Shown: positions 23,401 through 34,195 of the stretch, piece by piece
Position numbering within the stretch: the first letter of the stretch is position 1
Layout of the letters: every line of letters starts with the position of its first letter
NCBI GenBank assembly: GCA_916610825.1
Contig: OU744449.1
Location: forward strand, 9,506,243-9,570,242
Origin: Haliclystus octoradiatus
Taxonomy: Eukaryota > Cnidaria > Staurozoa > Stauromedusae > Haliclystidae
Reading direction: 5' to 3'
Length of the DNA: 64,000 nucleotides
The notes under the pieces: generated by a model
The model's input: the letters and a program-made list of their open reading frames with translations, nothing else
What the model was told of the DNA's origin: nothing
Database searches by the model: none
Made by a program: the position numbers and the translations under genes

Positions 23401-24849
23401 CACGCAATCACGTTTCTATCGAAATCAAAACTCAAAATTGCTGGTGAGAAGATCAATATAGACCCACAGCTGCTATTTCAGAGGCTTATATTAATTGCTT
23501 CTCACAGAGATGAATTGCAGAACGCTTTCCGCTATGCATTATGCGCCTATCCAGCATCATTATTCAAATGCAAAGATGTTTTATTGCCTGCTGATAAATC
23601 CAAGTTAGGACAAGCAATTAAACAATATGCCAAAAAAGATGATCCAGGAGACCAACCTAATATTCAGAGGAAATATGTTCTTGATGGTGGGGCACTGCTA
23701 CACAGAATCCCTTGGAAAAAAGGACAAACATATCAAGTAATTATTGACAGCTACGCTTCGTATGTATTTAAGCATTATGGAGCTGCTACGGTTGTATTTG
23801 ATGGATACAATTCCAACCTATCTACTAAGGACTATGCTCACAGTATTAGGTATTCTTCTTGCGGACCGACAATATCATTTACATTGGATATGATATTAAA
23901 TACTGATAAAGGTGTATTTTTATCTACCTCATATAACAAAAGCAGATTTATTGACTTTCTTGGTGCATGTTTAAAAGAGAAAGGTTGTCATATTATTTAT
24001 TCACCTGCTGATGCTGATCTATTAATTGTGCAAACAGCCATTGAGTGTTCATCATTATGTGATACTGTTCTTGTTGGTGATGATACTGACTTATTAATTT
24101 TATTGTGTTTTCATTGTATCAACAAAGAATATGCAACATTTTTTTATTCACAACCTAAAAAACTTGTTGATGGTGGACGCTACTTTAACATCAGTCAACT
24201 TCAATTCTCTCTTGGTCAGGACATTTGTAGAAGTTTACTTTTCTGTCATGCATTTTTGGGTTGTGATACAACTTCTAGAGTATTTCATGTCGGCAAAGCC
24301 AAAGCCCTTAAATTTATAATAGAAAATGCAACTTTCAAATCTGCCGCTGCTGTATTTAACAATTCAAACACGTCAAGAGAGTCGATAATAGAGAATGGAA
24401 TAAAAACAATGAAAGTATTATTTGGGAATGAATTATGTGAATCCCTTGACATATTGAGATTTACGAAATATTTAGATTTGATTCAATCCCGGAACTCAAA
24501 GATGGATGTCAGATTATTGCCTCCCACCGAATCAGCAACTGGATATCATAGTTTGCGGGTTTATCATCAAGTGCAGGAATGGCAAGGAAGAAATCTAGAT
24601 CCTTTACTTTGGGGATGGAAATTGAAAGATGATGTGTTATCGCCTGTTGCAATGGATCTTGAAGCTGCGCCAAAATCTCTTGCCGAGACAATTCGTTGTG
24701 GGTGTAAATCTGGTTGTAGTACATTAAGATGCAGCTGCAGAAAACAAGGTCTTGATTGCTCAACTGCATGTTCCCAATGCCATGGGTTATGTTCGAATAG
24801 TGCTTCTGGAGATTCAATTGACGAACTTCTCGAAGAAGCCTTAGAATAA
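20407..24849 (+). CDS. Single-exon 1480-residue protein: Cys/His modules, FEN1/XPG-like nuclease, CXC domain
   Basis: One uninterrupted frame. N-terminal Cys/His modules: CIIC (about 8-11) with VHKKC near 55, then CLFC near 100 with YHQIC near 160. A long central region (RPRVILTPLQLGLG, FHGMGIIA, LGGFHTLMSFLG) is of unknown function. Residues about 1090-1310 match the FEN1/XPG/PIN-like fold: Asp1093 (LDGGALLH), Asp1132 (VVFDGY), Asp1202/1204 (PADADLL), Asp1226/1228 (GDDTDLL), Asp1287 (LGCDTTS), then a GKAKAL helix like the FEN helix-two-turn-helix. Residues 1431-1464 form one cysteine-rich CXC (tesmin/TSO1) repeat, a DNA-binding module. A structure-specific nuclease is therefore inferred. From memory, similar proteins are multicopy in marine invertebrates, and the lack of introns fits a mobile-element gene, but I could not define terminal repeats. 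Upstream splicing of a 5' leader is possible. Confidence 0.8.
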   Translation: MDWDIYCIICEKQLGDAKYYSTIREKGSETINEASLKRGNDNLKTVPGQKVHKKCRLDYCNSHSIAQYVKSSIETSTTVDYTQKSTLRSKLSPFDYKSDCLFCGKRIDHEVERKRGEGVYTVRTFDIQKELISICKSRKDNWGEIVKARLLSVHDLPAAEAVYHQICSVNFRTKKYIPLQHSGEDSSHRRQSGRPIDNIRLEAFNEVVKFLKENDDEQVTVVDLVQLMASKLHTYGLDAYSNLHMKVKLKEHFGSRVIITEINGKKNVVTLWSTASSILQDFHSTTFVSQEDEKRNIISSAAKFILSDIKSLLSSVKTYPESTIMQSDEDNIKFLPESLKEFLAIIITSKYSAVKIASIGQAVIQSARPRVILTPLQLGLGVQMHHMFGSKFLINTLYKMGFCCSYNTVLKFEKSAAMSNNSDIAGYAPGHFIQYVADNVDHNVRTIDGKNTFHGMGIIASSTLKSFKQFRIPKLASSIIKPSELIKNSEIEIKQFFLAVDPTKKMRFNKLATGIVSPDYESNVDFLWKLSPFFRSPSPSWAGLMQMIKKGDHHGPSTITFLPMIDLDPTNLSCIYSTLLYVSDHAKRYNSVPVLTFDQPLWWKATVIIESSPSSSALNNITLQLGGFHTLMSFLGCIGRFMEGAGLKEIFDLFYAEHTVPHMLSGKAIARALRGHFLVDLCLNILIASDVFNVRNPFCPDISADIENDIDEHQNSNDFSDTLSAAKLVFDEFLLGNISESDCDECSSIKFIKDSIIKKMEELSCNSRTSRLWLQYMEMLNIVRNFIKAERLSDWSNHLKNLKEMLPYMAAAGHNMYTKSIHIYLQKMSKLQSTQPDLYKKFEDGHHSIRRSDRYWAGLSADLIIEQVLMRSIKSQGGLTRGRGIDDVQRCVWVSSRPACADINLAMQTFTSTNFKSSEQHKDMSQSALAKDKKDLETVSTFLNEHNPFDTDGFLSNIVDGVVANHKVNVDTVVEVGKKILNSMEGVVVADHVFKKKMHAITFLSKSKLKIAGEKINIDPQLLFQRLILIASHRDELQNAFRYALCAYPASLFKCKDVLLPADKSKLGQAIKQYAKKDDPGDQPNIQRKYVLDGGALLHRIPWKKGQTYQVIIDSYASYVFKHYGAATVVFDGYNSNLSTKDYAHSIRYSSCGPTISFTLDMILNTDKGVFLSTSYNKSRFIDFLGACLKEKGCHIIYSPADADLLIVQTAIECSSLCDTVLVGDDTDLLILLCFHCINKEYATFFYSQPKKLVDGGRYFNISQLQFSLGQDICRSLLFCHAFLGCDTTSRVFHVGKAKALKFIIENATFKSAAAVFNNSNTSRESIIENGIKTMKVLFGNELCESLDILRFTKYLDLIQSRNSKMDVRLLPPTESATGYHSLRVYHQVQEWQGRNLDPLLWGWKLKDDVLSPVAMDLEAAPKSLAETIRCGCKSGCSTLRCSCRKQGLDCSTACSQCHGLCSNSASGDSIDELLEEALE

Positions 24850-25640
24850 TTATATGAAAAGTTATATACAGGTACTATTTTAAGCCTATCTATAATATAG
24901 TTAGGGATTTGAGTTCACAAAAAGCCTTACATTTCGTTTAATTGTCCATTCTAACAACTTTGAAAGTAACCCAAATTAATAATATTTATTTTTTACCTTA
25001 AAATAGAATATAGGTTTTTATGTTCAGTTTATGTATTGTTTAGTGACTCAACCAATCTGAAATATATATATATATTTTTTATCTTCTTTAGGATCAAATA
25101 TCAAATATTGTCTACTATGGCCCTCCAAAACACCTTAAAGACACCTTGGGAGTTTACTTGGGAATATCCCGTAATTTTAAATTAAAAAAAAATAATTTTC
25201 ATTACACAATTTATCTTTTTTTGTTGATTTTTACACATAGCCTCATTTTCATGTAATCAGTATTTCTCGAACTTTTGATGTTAAATATACTCTAAATAGA
25301 TACAGGAAGACATCAGTATGTCTATTGGTGTCATTATTGGTTCGAAATAGTGTATTATCGTGTATTTAGCCCCAACCTCGTTTTCATGTGACCTAATCAT
25401 ATAAATAGGAAATTTGGCTATTTCGCCGGCTTGGATTTTTTTCTACTTTTTGTATGTTATAATAGAGGGTAATAGCTACTCATTACACCCAAAATAGTTT
25501 CTGTTGCAATTTCTTCTAGGTTAAACCCCAGGAGGACTAGACTATTCCGGAGGATACATTTCTAGGAAATTTGCACTTGATGGAAAAAACGCGCGAAACA
25601 GCAGTACCAAGGCGAGGCAATGAAAGCATGGCCCAAAATT
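24850..25640. other. 3' flank of the FEN/CXC gene, no gene recognised
   Basis: AT-rich sequence with short microsatellite runs such as (TA)n near 25060. I looked for an inverted partner of the 5' flank and saw none. I recognise no exon. Confidence 0.5.
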
Positions 25641-26280
25641 ACATGTTAGGTTGATTGTAAAATACATTTCTACTAATTGTAATATTGTATCATATGCTCT
25701 GTATGACTTGATACTGGTATTGGTATGGAAGGTACGTATGATATGTAACTGTAATTATTTGTATCTTTATTGGGCTTTGGGCGTCAGATTGAGCAGACGT
25801 GCATTTTATAGCTCCTGTTCTTTTTGGAGAAAGTACTCAATATTTACAGTACTTCTGACGATGTTTATCACAGAATCATATGTACTATACGTCTGAATAT
25901 TTGACAGTATTGGTTGTCTAGAATGTCTCAAACTCGACAAGCCAAGGCTAAGCCAAATAATGCATCTATTGTCTCTAAGTCTACAACACCACTGACGAAG
26001 GCAGACTTACTTGAGGCATTTGGATCCGAAGAATTCAAGTCCTTATTGGAAAGTACGGTGAGGGATTTGAATAAGTCGTTATTGAAAGAATTGGATGTGC
26101 TTAAGAAAGCGTCGTATAACCAGCATGTGCGTATTACTGACTTAGAACAAAAAATGCACGACCAGCAAAATGAGATTAACCTACTGAAGGCGACTGCTGA
26201 ACGTACCGAAAAATTGAGGAAACCGGTCAACTTACGACTTGACGGTGTACCAGCAGAGGAGGATTTGACTACATCTGTTA

Positions 26281-26454
26281 TGTAATAATAAGTCAAAACA
26301 AGACTCGGGGTTGAACGTATAAGAACTTTATTTGAAAACAGAAACAAACCTTCTATACTCTCGCTATGTCTACAAAATGTGCTGCCATTATGGATAGGCC
26401 GGGAGCACATGGTTTTACAGGGAGAATGGGCAAGAAACTAACAAAATCATAACA
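26281..26454 (-). repeat. 3' LTR of the gypsy element
   Basis: It is preceded on the minus strand by a polypurine tract at about 26455-26466. It contains a TTTATT/AATAAA-type signal in the region shared by both LTRs and matches the LTR at 30638-30811. Confidence 0.95.
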
Positions 26455-26547
26455 TCTCCCTTCCTTTATAATAAATTATCTGTGATGTTAAAACTTATTG
26501 TTGATATGATAATAGAATGGTGGTTACAAATCAGTTAATAATTATTG

Positions 26548-29500
26548 CTAGAATTGTTCAATCAATCGTTGAGTAGGCTTACTAATACGACCAGCTCTTG
26601 TGACAATTGGAGATGGATTGTTAGTAGGTCCGGGCACTGTTTCCGAAGCTGTAGATGATGTACCTTCATTTGATCTGTGTTCTGTGGGCTGTGTTTCTTC
26701 AGTATCGAGTGTGGTTCTCGGCGTTGGTATGAATGAATCCTTTGGAGCTGCTATTAGGTGTTGCCGATTCCGTCGATATACATGGCCACGCTCATCCCTT
26801 ACAGCATATGATCGGGGTAGCACTTCTGCACTTCGCCAGGTGTCTTCATTATTCGGTCTGATTCTTACTTTATCACCAGCGTGTAGCTTTGGAAGTACAT
26901 GGCTGCCTCTGTCGTATAACTCTTTGGATATCACTTGTCTGTCTAGAAGAGACTGCGAGACTTGTTGCGAGTCAACTGGTGTAGGGCGGAGGAGATCTTG
27001 ATGAGTAGGAAGTAATGAGCGGGTACGTCTGTTCATCAGCAATTGTACAGGAGATAGGCCAATATCCTGAAATGGAGTGTTCCTGTATTGCAATAAACCC
27101 TTGAATGGATCATTGTGATCTCGATGTGATTTTTTGAGGATTCGCTTTGCTGTTTGTATTGCTCTCTCTGCTGCTCCATTAGATTGAGGATATTCTGGCG
27201 ATGACGGTGTGTGCACAAAACCCCATTCACGAGAAAATTTCTTGAAAAGATGGCTTTGACTAAAGACATCTCGAGTGTTGCTGAATTGTGATCCATTGTC
27301 CGATATCACTTCTCCAGGAATGCCAAATCTGGCGAATATTTTTTTTAGATTATTAATGACAACTGGTGCTGATTTGTCACGTAGTAACTCGATTTCGAAG
27401 TATTTGGAATAATAATCCGTGACCAGAATGTACGAATAGCCCCCATATTCAAATAAATCCACACCAACTTTTGCCCAAGGAATTCCAGGAATCGTTTGCG
27501 GAATCAGTGGCTCTTTCGGTTGACAGTTTCTATATGATAAGCATGTTTGACAAGAGCGCACTTTATCTTTGATTTGACTGGACATTAGGGGCCAGAATAC
27601 ATAATCACGAGCATAAGCCAATGTCTTGGACTCTCCCATATGTGCTTCATGTACTTCATCCAGTATCTCTGACCGTAGACAATTTGGCACAACCAAACGA
27701 CAACTTTTAAATAGGAGACCATCCTCTATAGTTAAATCTTCTCTGAAATTCCAGTAGGGAGTGGCTGCTTCGTCAATGAGAAACTTGTTGCTTGGCCAAC
27801 CATTGAGAACATAGCCCATGACAGTGTTTAGTTTGCTATCTTCTGAAGTGGCTTTTTTAAAACGATTCAATGCATTATGCTCAATGTTGACATTCTGGAT
27901 TAAATTGATACCAATGACATCCTCTTCTTCTGCATCTATGACATTATCTATTGCTGCACGGCTAAGGCAATCGGACATCACTTGGAGCTTTCCAGGAATA
28001 TATTTTACATGCAAATCATAGCATGTCAGTCTTAAAAGCATTCGTTGGAGTCGAGGAGGAGCTTCAGACAGAGATTTCTTGAATATTACCTCTAACGGCT
28101 TGTGGTCGGTCTCAACTATGGTCTTTCTTCCATATAGATAAGAGTGAAACTTTCTCACACCCCAATCTATAGCCAACATTTCTCTCTCGATATTTGCATA
28201 CCTCTTCTCAGTCTCGGTTAGAGCTCGCGATGCATAGGCGATTGGATTACCTTTTTGGAGCAATACCGCGCCAAGACCCTGACCACTTGCGTCCACGTTT
28301 AAGATAGTCTCTGCTTCATTGTCAAAATATGAAAGTACTGGTGCAGAAGTTATGATCTTCTTCAATTCGGAGAAAGCTTGTTCCTGTGGTTTTCCCCAGA
28401 CAAACGCAATATCTTTCTGTGTGAGGCTTGCAATGGGACCTTGAATAGAGGCTTTATTCTCAACAAACTTGTTCAAATAGTTGATTGTACCTAACAATCT
28501 CAGAACACCAGCTTTATCCTCTGGAGGAGGCATTTTCAAAATTGCAGCCACCTTTGCTGGATCTGGTTTCAGCCCATTGGCACTAATTGTGTGCCCAACA
28601 TATTTAACTTCGGAGACACGTAATTTGGTTTTCTTTGGATTGAATTTCAGCCCAATCTCTCTACTTCGCTGCATTACGGCTTTCATTTTCTCATTCAATT
28701 CCTCTTCATCTTTCCCAAATATCAGAAAGTCGTCTACAACGATTTCGACTGGAAGACCATCAAATAGACGCATCATTTCTCTGGTGTAAAGTTCCGGTGC
28801 AGGTGATATACCAAATGGCAGCCTTGTGAACCTATATGGACCCCACGGTGTGTTGAATGTGAGTAGCTTTGAACTCTTTTGATCGACAGGCAATTGCCAA
28901 AAACCACTACTGGCATCCAACGACGTGAAGATTTTTGCCCCATTTAGTTTTTGAGCAACTTCTTCAACTGTGGTAAGTGGATGTGGTTGACGCTTTAGAG
29001 CTCGATTTAAGTCTCTAGGATCGATGCACAAACGTATGTCATCCTTGGTAGGTGGACCATTGTTTGATGTACCTTTGGCTCGCCGCTTGTCCACCACCAA
29101 CATTGATGAGACCCATGGGACATGTCCAAGTTCTTTAACAATGATGCCATCCTCAGTCATCTCGGCCAATTTTTCCTTCACACCATGTTGTAGAGCGATT
29201 GGTATTTTCCTTGGAGAGTGTATAACTGGTGTCACTGATTCATCAATTTCCAAATGAACTGCATTCGGCAGTTTTCCAGGTTTACTACTAAAACAATCAA
29301 GATATTCACACAAAATAGGATCATTTTCAATATCTGCAGTAATTTCATTACGTTGTTTTGCACCAGTAGCTTCTACCAAATTGTCAATTAAATTTAAATT
29401 CATAAAACGAACAATCTCTAAATCAATGCAAGCCTCACAGCCTAGCAAAGGAGTGAATTCTCCATCCACAACCAGTATCTCTAATGGAACTGTTCGTTCT

Positions 29501-30588
29501 TTGTATGTAATAGGCAATGTAATTGTTCCCATAGGTAAGATAGCCTTTCCAGACATCCACCCTTTTAATTTTAGGCTTGATTTCACTTTCTTTAAAGGTT
29601 TTGCTTTCAACATTTTGTAGACAGAGAATGGAATGACTGTACAATCTGCTCCAGTATCGGCCTTCATGTTCACACTGATACCAGCTATTTCTAGGCTTAC
29701 CAGATTTTTCTTTCCTTTCACACTTTTATGTATAGCAGAAATTTCCACTGAGGAAAAATATACATGAACTTCTTCGTCGTCACTACTCTCTACACTGGTG
29801 TTAGAAACAGCATTGACGTTAGTAGTCTTTTTCTTCTTTTTACATACTCTAGAAAAATGATTGTCTCCTTTACAAATATGGCACTTCTTTCCATATGCAG
29901 GACATTTTGAAGGATGTGTAAATTGGTGACTATAACCACAGAATTTGCATTTTTGTTGTGTTGTTGTTGTTGTGCTGGCTCGACCTGAAGATTGTAAACT
30001 GTTGATTTCAGAGGTTTGATTGGATATTACTGAACTTTGCTTGCTTGAAAATTTTGTCTTCTGCAGCTCAGCTGCCTCAAACGTTCTGCAGTAATTGTGT
30101 GCTTGAATAAGATTTAACTCTGCTTTCTTTAAAAGCTCTCCTCGAAGATCTATTGACCTCACGCCACCCACTATGCGATCCCTGATTAAGGAATCCTTCA
30201 GTTCACCAAATTCACATGTTAACGATAATCTTTTTAAATCACTAACAAAATGGTCAATCCGCTCCCCTTCTTGTTGTGCACGTTGGTTAAATGCAAAACG
30301 TTCATAGATGACATTTTTTCCTCCTTGACAATGTGACTGGAATTTATTACATACATCTTGGTAACTATCAGCACTTTCATTGACATTGTAAACAAAATGA
30401 CTGAACTCTTCTATTGCCTCAGGTCCTGCACAGTTAAGAAGTAAATTGATCTTCAATTTATCAGGCTTGTTGTCTTTCTCTTTGGCAACTAAATAAACAT
30501 TGAACTGCATAAAAAATCTTCGCCAGTTCTCCGCTGCATTACTATCAAATACCAAACGTCCAGGCTTTGTAAAACTTTCATTCTCCAT
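26548..30588 (-). CDS. Gypsy Gag-Pol polyprotein
   Basis: One frame of 1346 residues with Gag and Pol fused and no frameshift. Order: Gag (about 1-200); Cys/His knuckles (about 213-250, CKFCGYSH and CHICKGDNHFSRVC); aspartic protease (ADTGAD, about 310); reverse transcriptase (LPFGISPAPELY and VDDFLIFG, about 619); RNase H (NVDASGQGLGAVL); integrase with an HHCC zinc finger (ending CQTC), DLFEYGG, SDNGSQF (about 1096) and SNGAAERA. RT before integrase defines Ty3/gypsy. No envelope frame is present. All catalytic signatures look intact, so the copy may be able to move. It is transcribed opposite to the LINE it interrupts. The start is the first ATG after the primer-binding site. Confidence 0.96.
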   Translation of the reverse strand: MENESFTKPGRLVFDSNAAENWRRFFMQFNVYLVAKEKDNKPDKLKINLLLNCAGPEAIEEFSHFVYNVNESADSYQDVCNKFQSHCQGGKNVIYERFAFNQRAQQEGERIDHFVSDLKRLSLTCEFGELKDSLIRDRIVGGVRSIDLRGELLKKAELNLIQAHNYCRTFEAAELQKTKFSSKQSSVISNQTSEINSLQSSGRASTTTTTQQKCKFCGYSHQFTHPSKCPAYGKKCHICKGDNHFSRVCKKKKKTTNVNAVSNTSVESSDDEEVHVYFSSVEISAIHKSVKGKKNLVSLEIAGISVNMKADTGADCTVIPFSVYKMLKAKPLKKVKSSLKLKGWMSGKAILPMGTITLPITYKERTVPLEILVVDGEFTPLLGCEACIDLEIVRFMNLNLIDNLVEATGAKQRNEITADIENDPILCEYLDCFSSKPGKLPNAVHLEIDESVTPVIHSPRKIPIALQHGVKEKLAEMTEDGIIVKELGHVPWVSSMLVVDKRRAKGTSNNGPPTKDDIRLCIDPRDLNRALKRQPHPLTTVEEVAQKLNGAKIFTSLDASSGFWQLPVDQKSSKLLTFNTPWGPYRFTRLPFGISPAPELYTREMMRLFDGLPVEIVVDDFLIFGKDEEELNEKMKAVMQRSREIGLKFNPKKTKLRVSEVKYVGHTISANGLKPDPAKVAAILKMPPPEDKAGVLRLLGTINYLNKFVENKASIQGPIASLTQKDIAFVWGKPQEQAFSELKKIITSAPVLSYFDNEAETILNVDASGQGLGAVLLQKGNPIAYASRALTETEKRYANIEREMLAIDWGVRKFHSYLYGRKTIVETDHKPLEVIFKKSLSEAPPRLQRMLLRLTCYDLHVKYIPGKLQVMSDCLSRAAIDNVIDAEEEDVIGINLIQNVNIEHNALNRFKKATSEDSKLNTVMGYVLNGWPSNKFLIDEAATPYWNFREDLTIEDGLLFKSCRLVVPNCLRSEILDEVHEAHMGESKTLAYARDYVFWPLMSSQIKDKVRSCQTCLSYRNCQPKEPLIPQTIPGIPWAKVGVDLFEYGGYSYILVTDYYSKYFEIELLRDKSAPVVINNLKKIFARFGIPGEVISDNGSQFSNTRDVFSQSHLFKKFSREWGFVHTPSSPEYPQSNGAAERAIQTAKRILKKSHRDHNDPFKGLLQYRNTPFQDIGLSPVQLLMNRRTRSLLPTHQDLLRPTPVDSQQVSQSLLDRQVISKELYDRGSHVLPKLHAGDKVRIRPNNEDTWRSAEVLPRSYAVRDERGHVYRRNRQHLIAAPKDSFIPTPRTTLDTEETQPTEHRSNEGTSSTASETVPGPTNNPSPIVTRAGRISKPTQRLIEQF

Positions 30589-30637
30589 GTTGACTTATTA
30601 ATATATAATAATTGATGATATCCCACATCTGACACCA

Positions 30638-30811
30638 TGTAATAATAAGTCAAAACAAGACTCGGGGTTGAACGTATAAGAACTTTATTTGAAAACAGAA
30701 ACAAACCTTCTATACTCTCGCTATGTCTACAAAATGTGCTGCCATTATGGATAGGCCGGGAGCACATGGTTTTACAGGGAGAATGGGCAAGAAACTAACA
30801 AAATCATAACA
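30638..30811 (-). repeat. 5' LTR of the gypsy element
   Basis: The promoter-bearing LTR of the minus-strand element. It is followed by TGGTGTCAGATGTGGGA, in the position and with the TGG start of a tRNA primer-binding site. The outer flank TGTTA repeats the five bases before 26281. Confidence 0.95.
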
Positions 30812-31498
30812 TGTTATAAATATGGCAAAAAATCATCTTTCAATTGATTTACAAAACAGTGACTTTTCTGCTAGGAGATTTTTTCCCCGAAAAGGAAATC
30901 TACCATTTTCAAAAAATTCTGAACTTCAGCACGAGGCATTGCACAACACCACCACGCGTGGGAACCATGACAACACCTTAATTGAGAAACCGCTGTCAAA
31001 GCCGCCAACCGTCCTCCTCACCTTTCACAACATTTGGAACAGACGTCGAATCTTAAATTCGAAAAAGGATTTAAAAGGCACAGGCTTGTTTCTTTCAGAG
31101 GACCTTAGCGCCGAAGTAGCGAAACTTTTCTTTGAATGTCGACAGCTGCGTAAAGCCAAAAAGATAGCAGGATGCTGGACTAACGACTCGGAACTATTTA
31201 TCAAAACATTGTCTGACAAAATCGTGAAAATCTCAGATTATCACAACATTCAAGCTGTTACTCATGATTGGACCTCGACTGACTAAAGACATGGATAAGT
31301 CGTTTTTATTATTTAATTCATTTTCTAACCACTTCTTCTTCTTAGTTAAGCTCGTTTGCTCATTCTTTTTTACTGTCCTGCTTACAACCGTTATTCCATA
31401 CATTATTCTTTTCTGTTTTCTTGAACTGCAGTTATTGCAAACCATGACGATCTTATTATTTATTATTATTTTTCACAATAATTTTTCCCCCAATTTAA

Positions 31499-34195
31499 AT
31501 GATGATTGACAAACTAGAAGAGGTTTACAATAGCTGTGATTTAATAGAACGCTTAGGATATATAACAGCTGATAAAGTTCCTGTAAATCAAATGTCTTTC
31601 GCTACACAAAACGTTAGGAGTTTGCTTAAAAATCACGACAAATTGTGTGAATTTCTTCATGTTTCGAAGATAAAAGTTCTAGCCGTACAGGAAATTTGGC
31701 ATGGTGGTGACATTTCTCTCCCTGCTTACAATTATGTTTACAAGGAATGCTCTGTGACTAGCGGTGGCGGTGTAGGTTTGATTATCCATAATTCCCTGAC
31801 ATACTCTGTAAATCACGATTTGTCGCAAATTAATGATGATATAGAAACTATTGTTGCAGAAAGTGGCAATTTTGTTTTTATTTCAACATATATTCCTCCT
31901 CATTCAAACTTGAGTAACGCAATATCAATATTAAGTTCAATCTTCGTGAATACAACCAAAAAACTATATTTTTAGGATCTTATAAATTGTTTTTTTAATT
32001 TTCGATGCATTCCAATAAATTCACTTCCCACCAGAGTTACATATAAATCATGCACTCTTCTCGACAACATTTTTACTAACCATAAGTCAACTTTGACGAC
32101 AGGTGTCATCACCACTGATATATCTGACCACTTATGTCCATTTTTACATTTCAGCTCAAAAGAGAAAAATTTATCTCTATTGACCTCAATTTCCTATCAT
32201 GATATGTCACCCAGAAATCTTGAATCATTGAGCCATACACTTTCTGCATGCAACTGGTTTCTTCCTCAAGAACCTTTTTCTGCATTCAAAACTTTTCATG
32301 ACCAATTCCAAAAGTGTGTAGATTTAGCCTGTCCAATCATCACCAAAAAGCTGAATCAAAACAATCATAAAATTCACCCCTGGATGACCCATGGCTTACT
32401 AATTTCGAGAAAAAATAAAGGGAAACTCTTTCATAAATGGATTACCACTAAAAACATTAACATCAAAATAAAATATGACATTTACTTTCGAATCTACTTC
32501 AAGCTAATAAGGAAATCCAAAATTCTCTACTGGGATCATTTTTATTTAACCTATAAACATGATATCAAGAAGCTATGGCAAGCAACTAACAACCTTTTAG
32601 GAAGAAATAAAAGAAAAAACAGATACCCAGATTTCTTTAAAGTAAACAATCGTAAGATAACAGATATGAATTTGATTGCTAATGCTTTCTATGAATATTT
32701 TATTAATGTCGGTCCTAACCTTGCACATCAAATCAAATCAACTGATAATTATAAATCATATTTACCAAAAGACACACAAAATTCATTTATTTTTAGACCG
32801 GTCTCTCAAACAACCGTGGAAAAAGTAATTAAGAAAATGAAAACTAAATCTAGTTCTTCTTTTGATAACATATCAAGCACTTGTTTAAAATCCATATATC
32901 AAGAAATTCTCTCTCCGCTAACTTATCTTGTGAATCTCTCTTTGAAAACAGGTTTTTTCCCTCAAAATTATAAAATAGCAAAGGTTTTACCATTATTCAA
33001 AACTGGAGACATCCATTAAATCTCCAATTACTGTCCTATTTCTATTATTTCAACATTTTCCAAGCTGTTAGAGCGAGTTGTATATAATCAACTTTATTTT
33101 TATTTTGATAAACATTTTTTAACAAAATTTCAATTCGGTTTCCGAAAATTTTATCAAACAATGGATTGTATTTTAAATTTTTTGGACAATATATTTACAC
33201 AGCAAAATGACAAATACCATGTTGCCATTTTTATTGACCTTAAAAAAGCCTTCGATACTGTAAATCACAGCATTCTTTTATCCAAGTTATCCCACTATGG
33301 AATCACAAACAACGAATTAGCTTGGTTTACCAATTATTTGTCAAACAGAAAACAAACTGTATGCATGAGCAACCATCAATCTCAACCCAATACTGTAACT
33401 TGTGGCGTTCCACAAGGCAGTATACTCGGACCACTCCTTTTTTTAATTTTTGTAAATGATTTGCCAAGTTCAACTGAATTTCAAGTGAGTCTTTTTGCAG
33501 GTGATACTACCCTTCAATGGTCTGACAGTAATGTCACCCAGTTGCAGGAGAATGTCAATGCAGAATTAAACACTATTTCAAAATGGTTTTACGACAACCA
33601 ACTCACACTACATGAAGCAAAAACAAAATTTATTCTTTTCAATAATCAACGTATCAAGATTAATCTGCAAATAAATAACACACAAATTGAACGATGTGGA
33701 ATTAACGAAAAAGAAAAACATGTTAAATTCTTAGGCCTATTGCTTGATGACAAATTAAACTGGAAAATCCATGTTGATTTTGTGTGTAAGAAAATCCGAT
33801 CATTATGTTATACATTGATAAAATTAAAAAATTTCTTTTCAAATACCTACAAATCGCAAATATACTCATCAATAGTCAAACCTCACCTTGAGTATGGCAT
33901 TCCAATTTGGGGCCACTCAGTGAATTGCAATAAATTAAAAACCCTAAATAAAAGATGTGTACGAGTCCTTCTACGTTGTAGACCTCTAACTCTAACCCAT
34001 ACTGAACCTCTTTTAAAATCTCTACATATTCTAAAGTTTAATGATCTCTACATTTTGAAATCGTTAACTTTCCTTCGTCGAGCCATATCAGTAAAATCTG
34101 CTCTGACAACTAGATCAATGTTCAATTTTTGCAGTAAAGAAAAACGCATCACAAATTTATTTTCGATACCATATGCAAAGACCACCTTCCTGTAA
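31499..34195 (+). pseudogene. LINE ORF2 (endonuclease-reverse transcriptase), inactivated
   Basis: 31499-31975 encodes the start of an APE-type endonuclease (TQNVRSLLKNHDKL, AVQEIWH, GGGVGLIIHNSL). The rest of that domain, including the usual GDFN motif, is lost in a deletion near 31970. 32093-33019 continues the linker and early RT and ends in a TAA exactly where NYRPIS normally follows; the codons after it (SNYCPISIISTFSKLLE) stay in frame. 33161-34195 is RT proper (IDLKKAFDTVNHSILL, CGVPQGSILGPLLF), but the catalytic FADD motif reads FAGDT. The motif style is that of the CR1/Jockey group. No product of this copy could support retrotransposition. Confidence 0.88.

Larger units (their letters stand above)
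26281..30811 (-). mobile_element. Ty3/gypsy LTR retrotransposon, complete
   Basis: Two 174-bp LTRs (26281-26454 and 30638-30811) match at every base I compared. On the minus strand each begins TGTTATGATT and ends TTATTATTACA. The element is flanked by TGTTA on both sides (26276-26280 and 30812-30816), a 5-bp target duplication. A TGGTGTCAGATGTGGGA primer-binding site follows the 5' LTR. A purine tract (AAGGAAGGGAGA) precedes the 3' LTR. Matching LTRs and an open polyprotein indicate recent insertion. Confidence 0.96.
25923..31286 (+). pseudogene. LINE ORF1 interrupted by a gypsy element
   Basis: The first part (25923-26280) encodes a Lys/Gln-rich coiled-coil protein (leucine heptads over about residues 35-100) ending at the insertion. 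The second part (30817-31286) continues in the same frame once the insert and one 5-bp duplicate are ignored, and ends at TGA 31284-31286. The two parts give roughly 275 residues, a usual size for a LINE ORF1 nucleic-acid-binding chaperone. No zinc knuckle is seen. The interruption truncates the protein within the LTR. Confidence 0.8.

Noticed and set aside
19661-25640. Terminal inverted repeats around the FEN/CXC gene
   Set aside because: Short GCGCGC-AAAAAACG words occur on both sides, but they do not extend into a real inverted match or show target duplications.
31264-31509. 81-codon hydrophobic frame between LINE ORF1 and ORF2
   Set aside because: It overlaps the end of ORF1 and the AT-rich inter-ORF spacer; hydrophobicity follows from T-rich codons.
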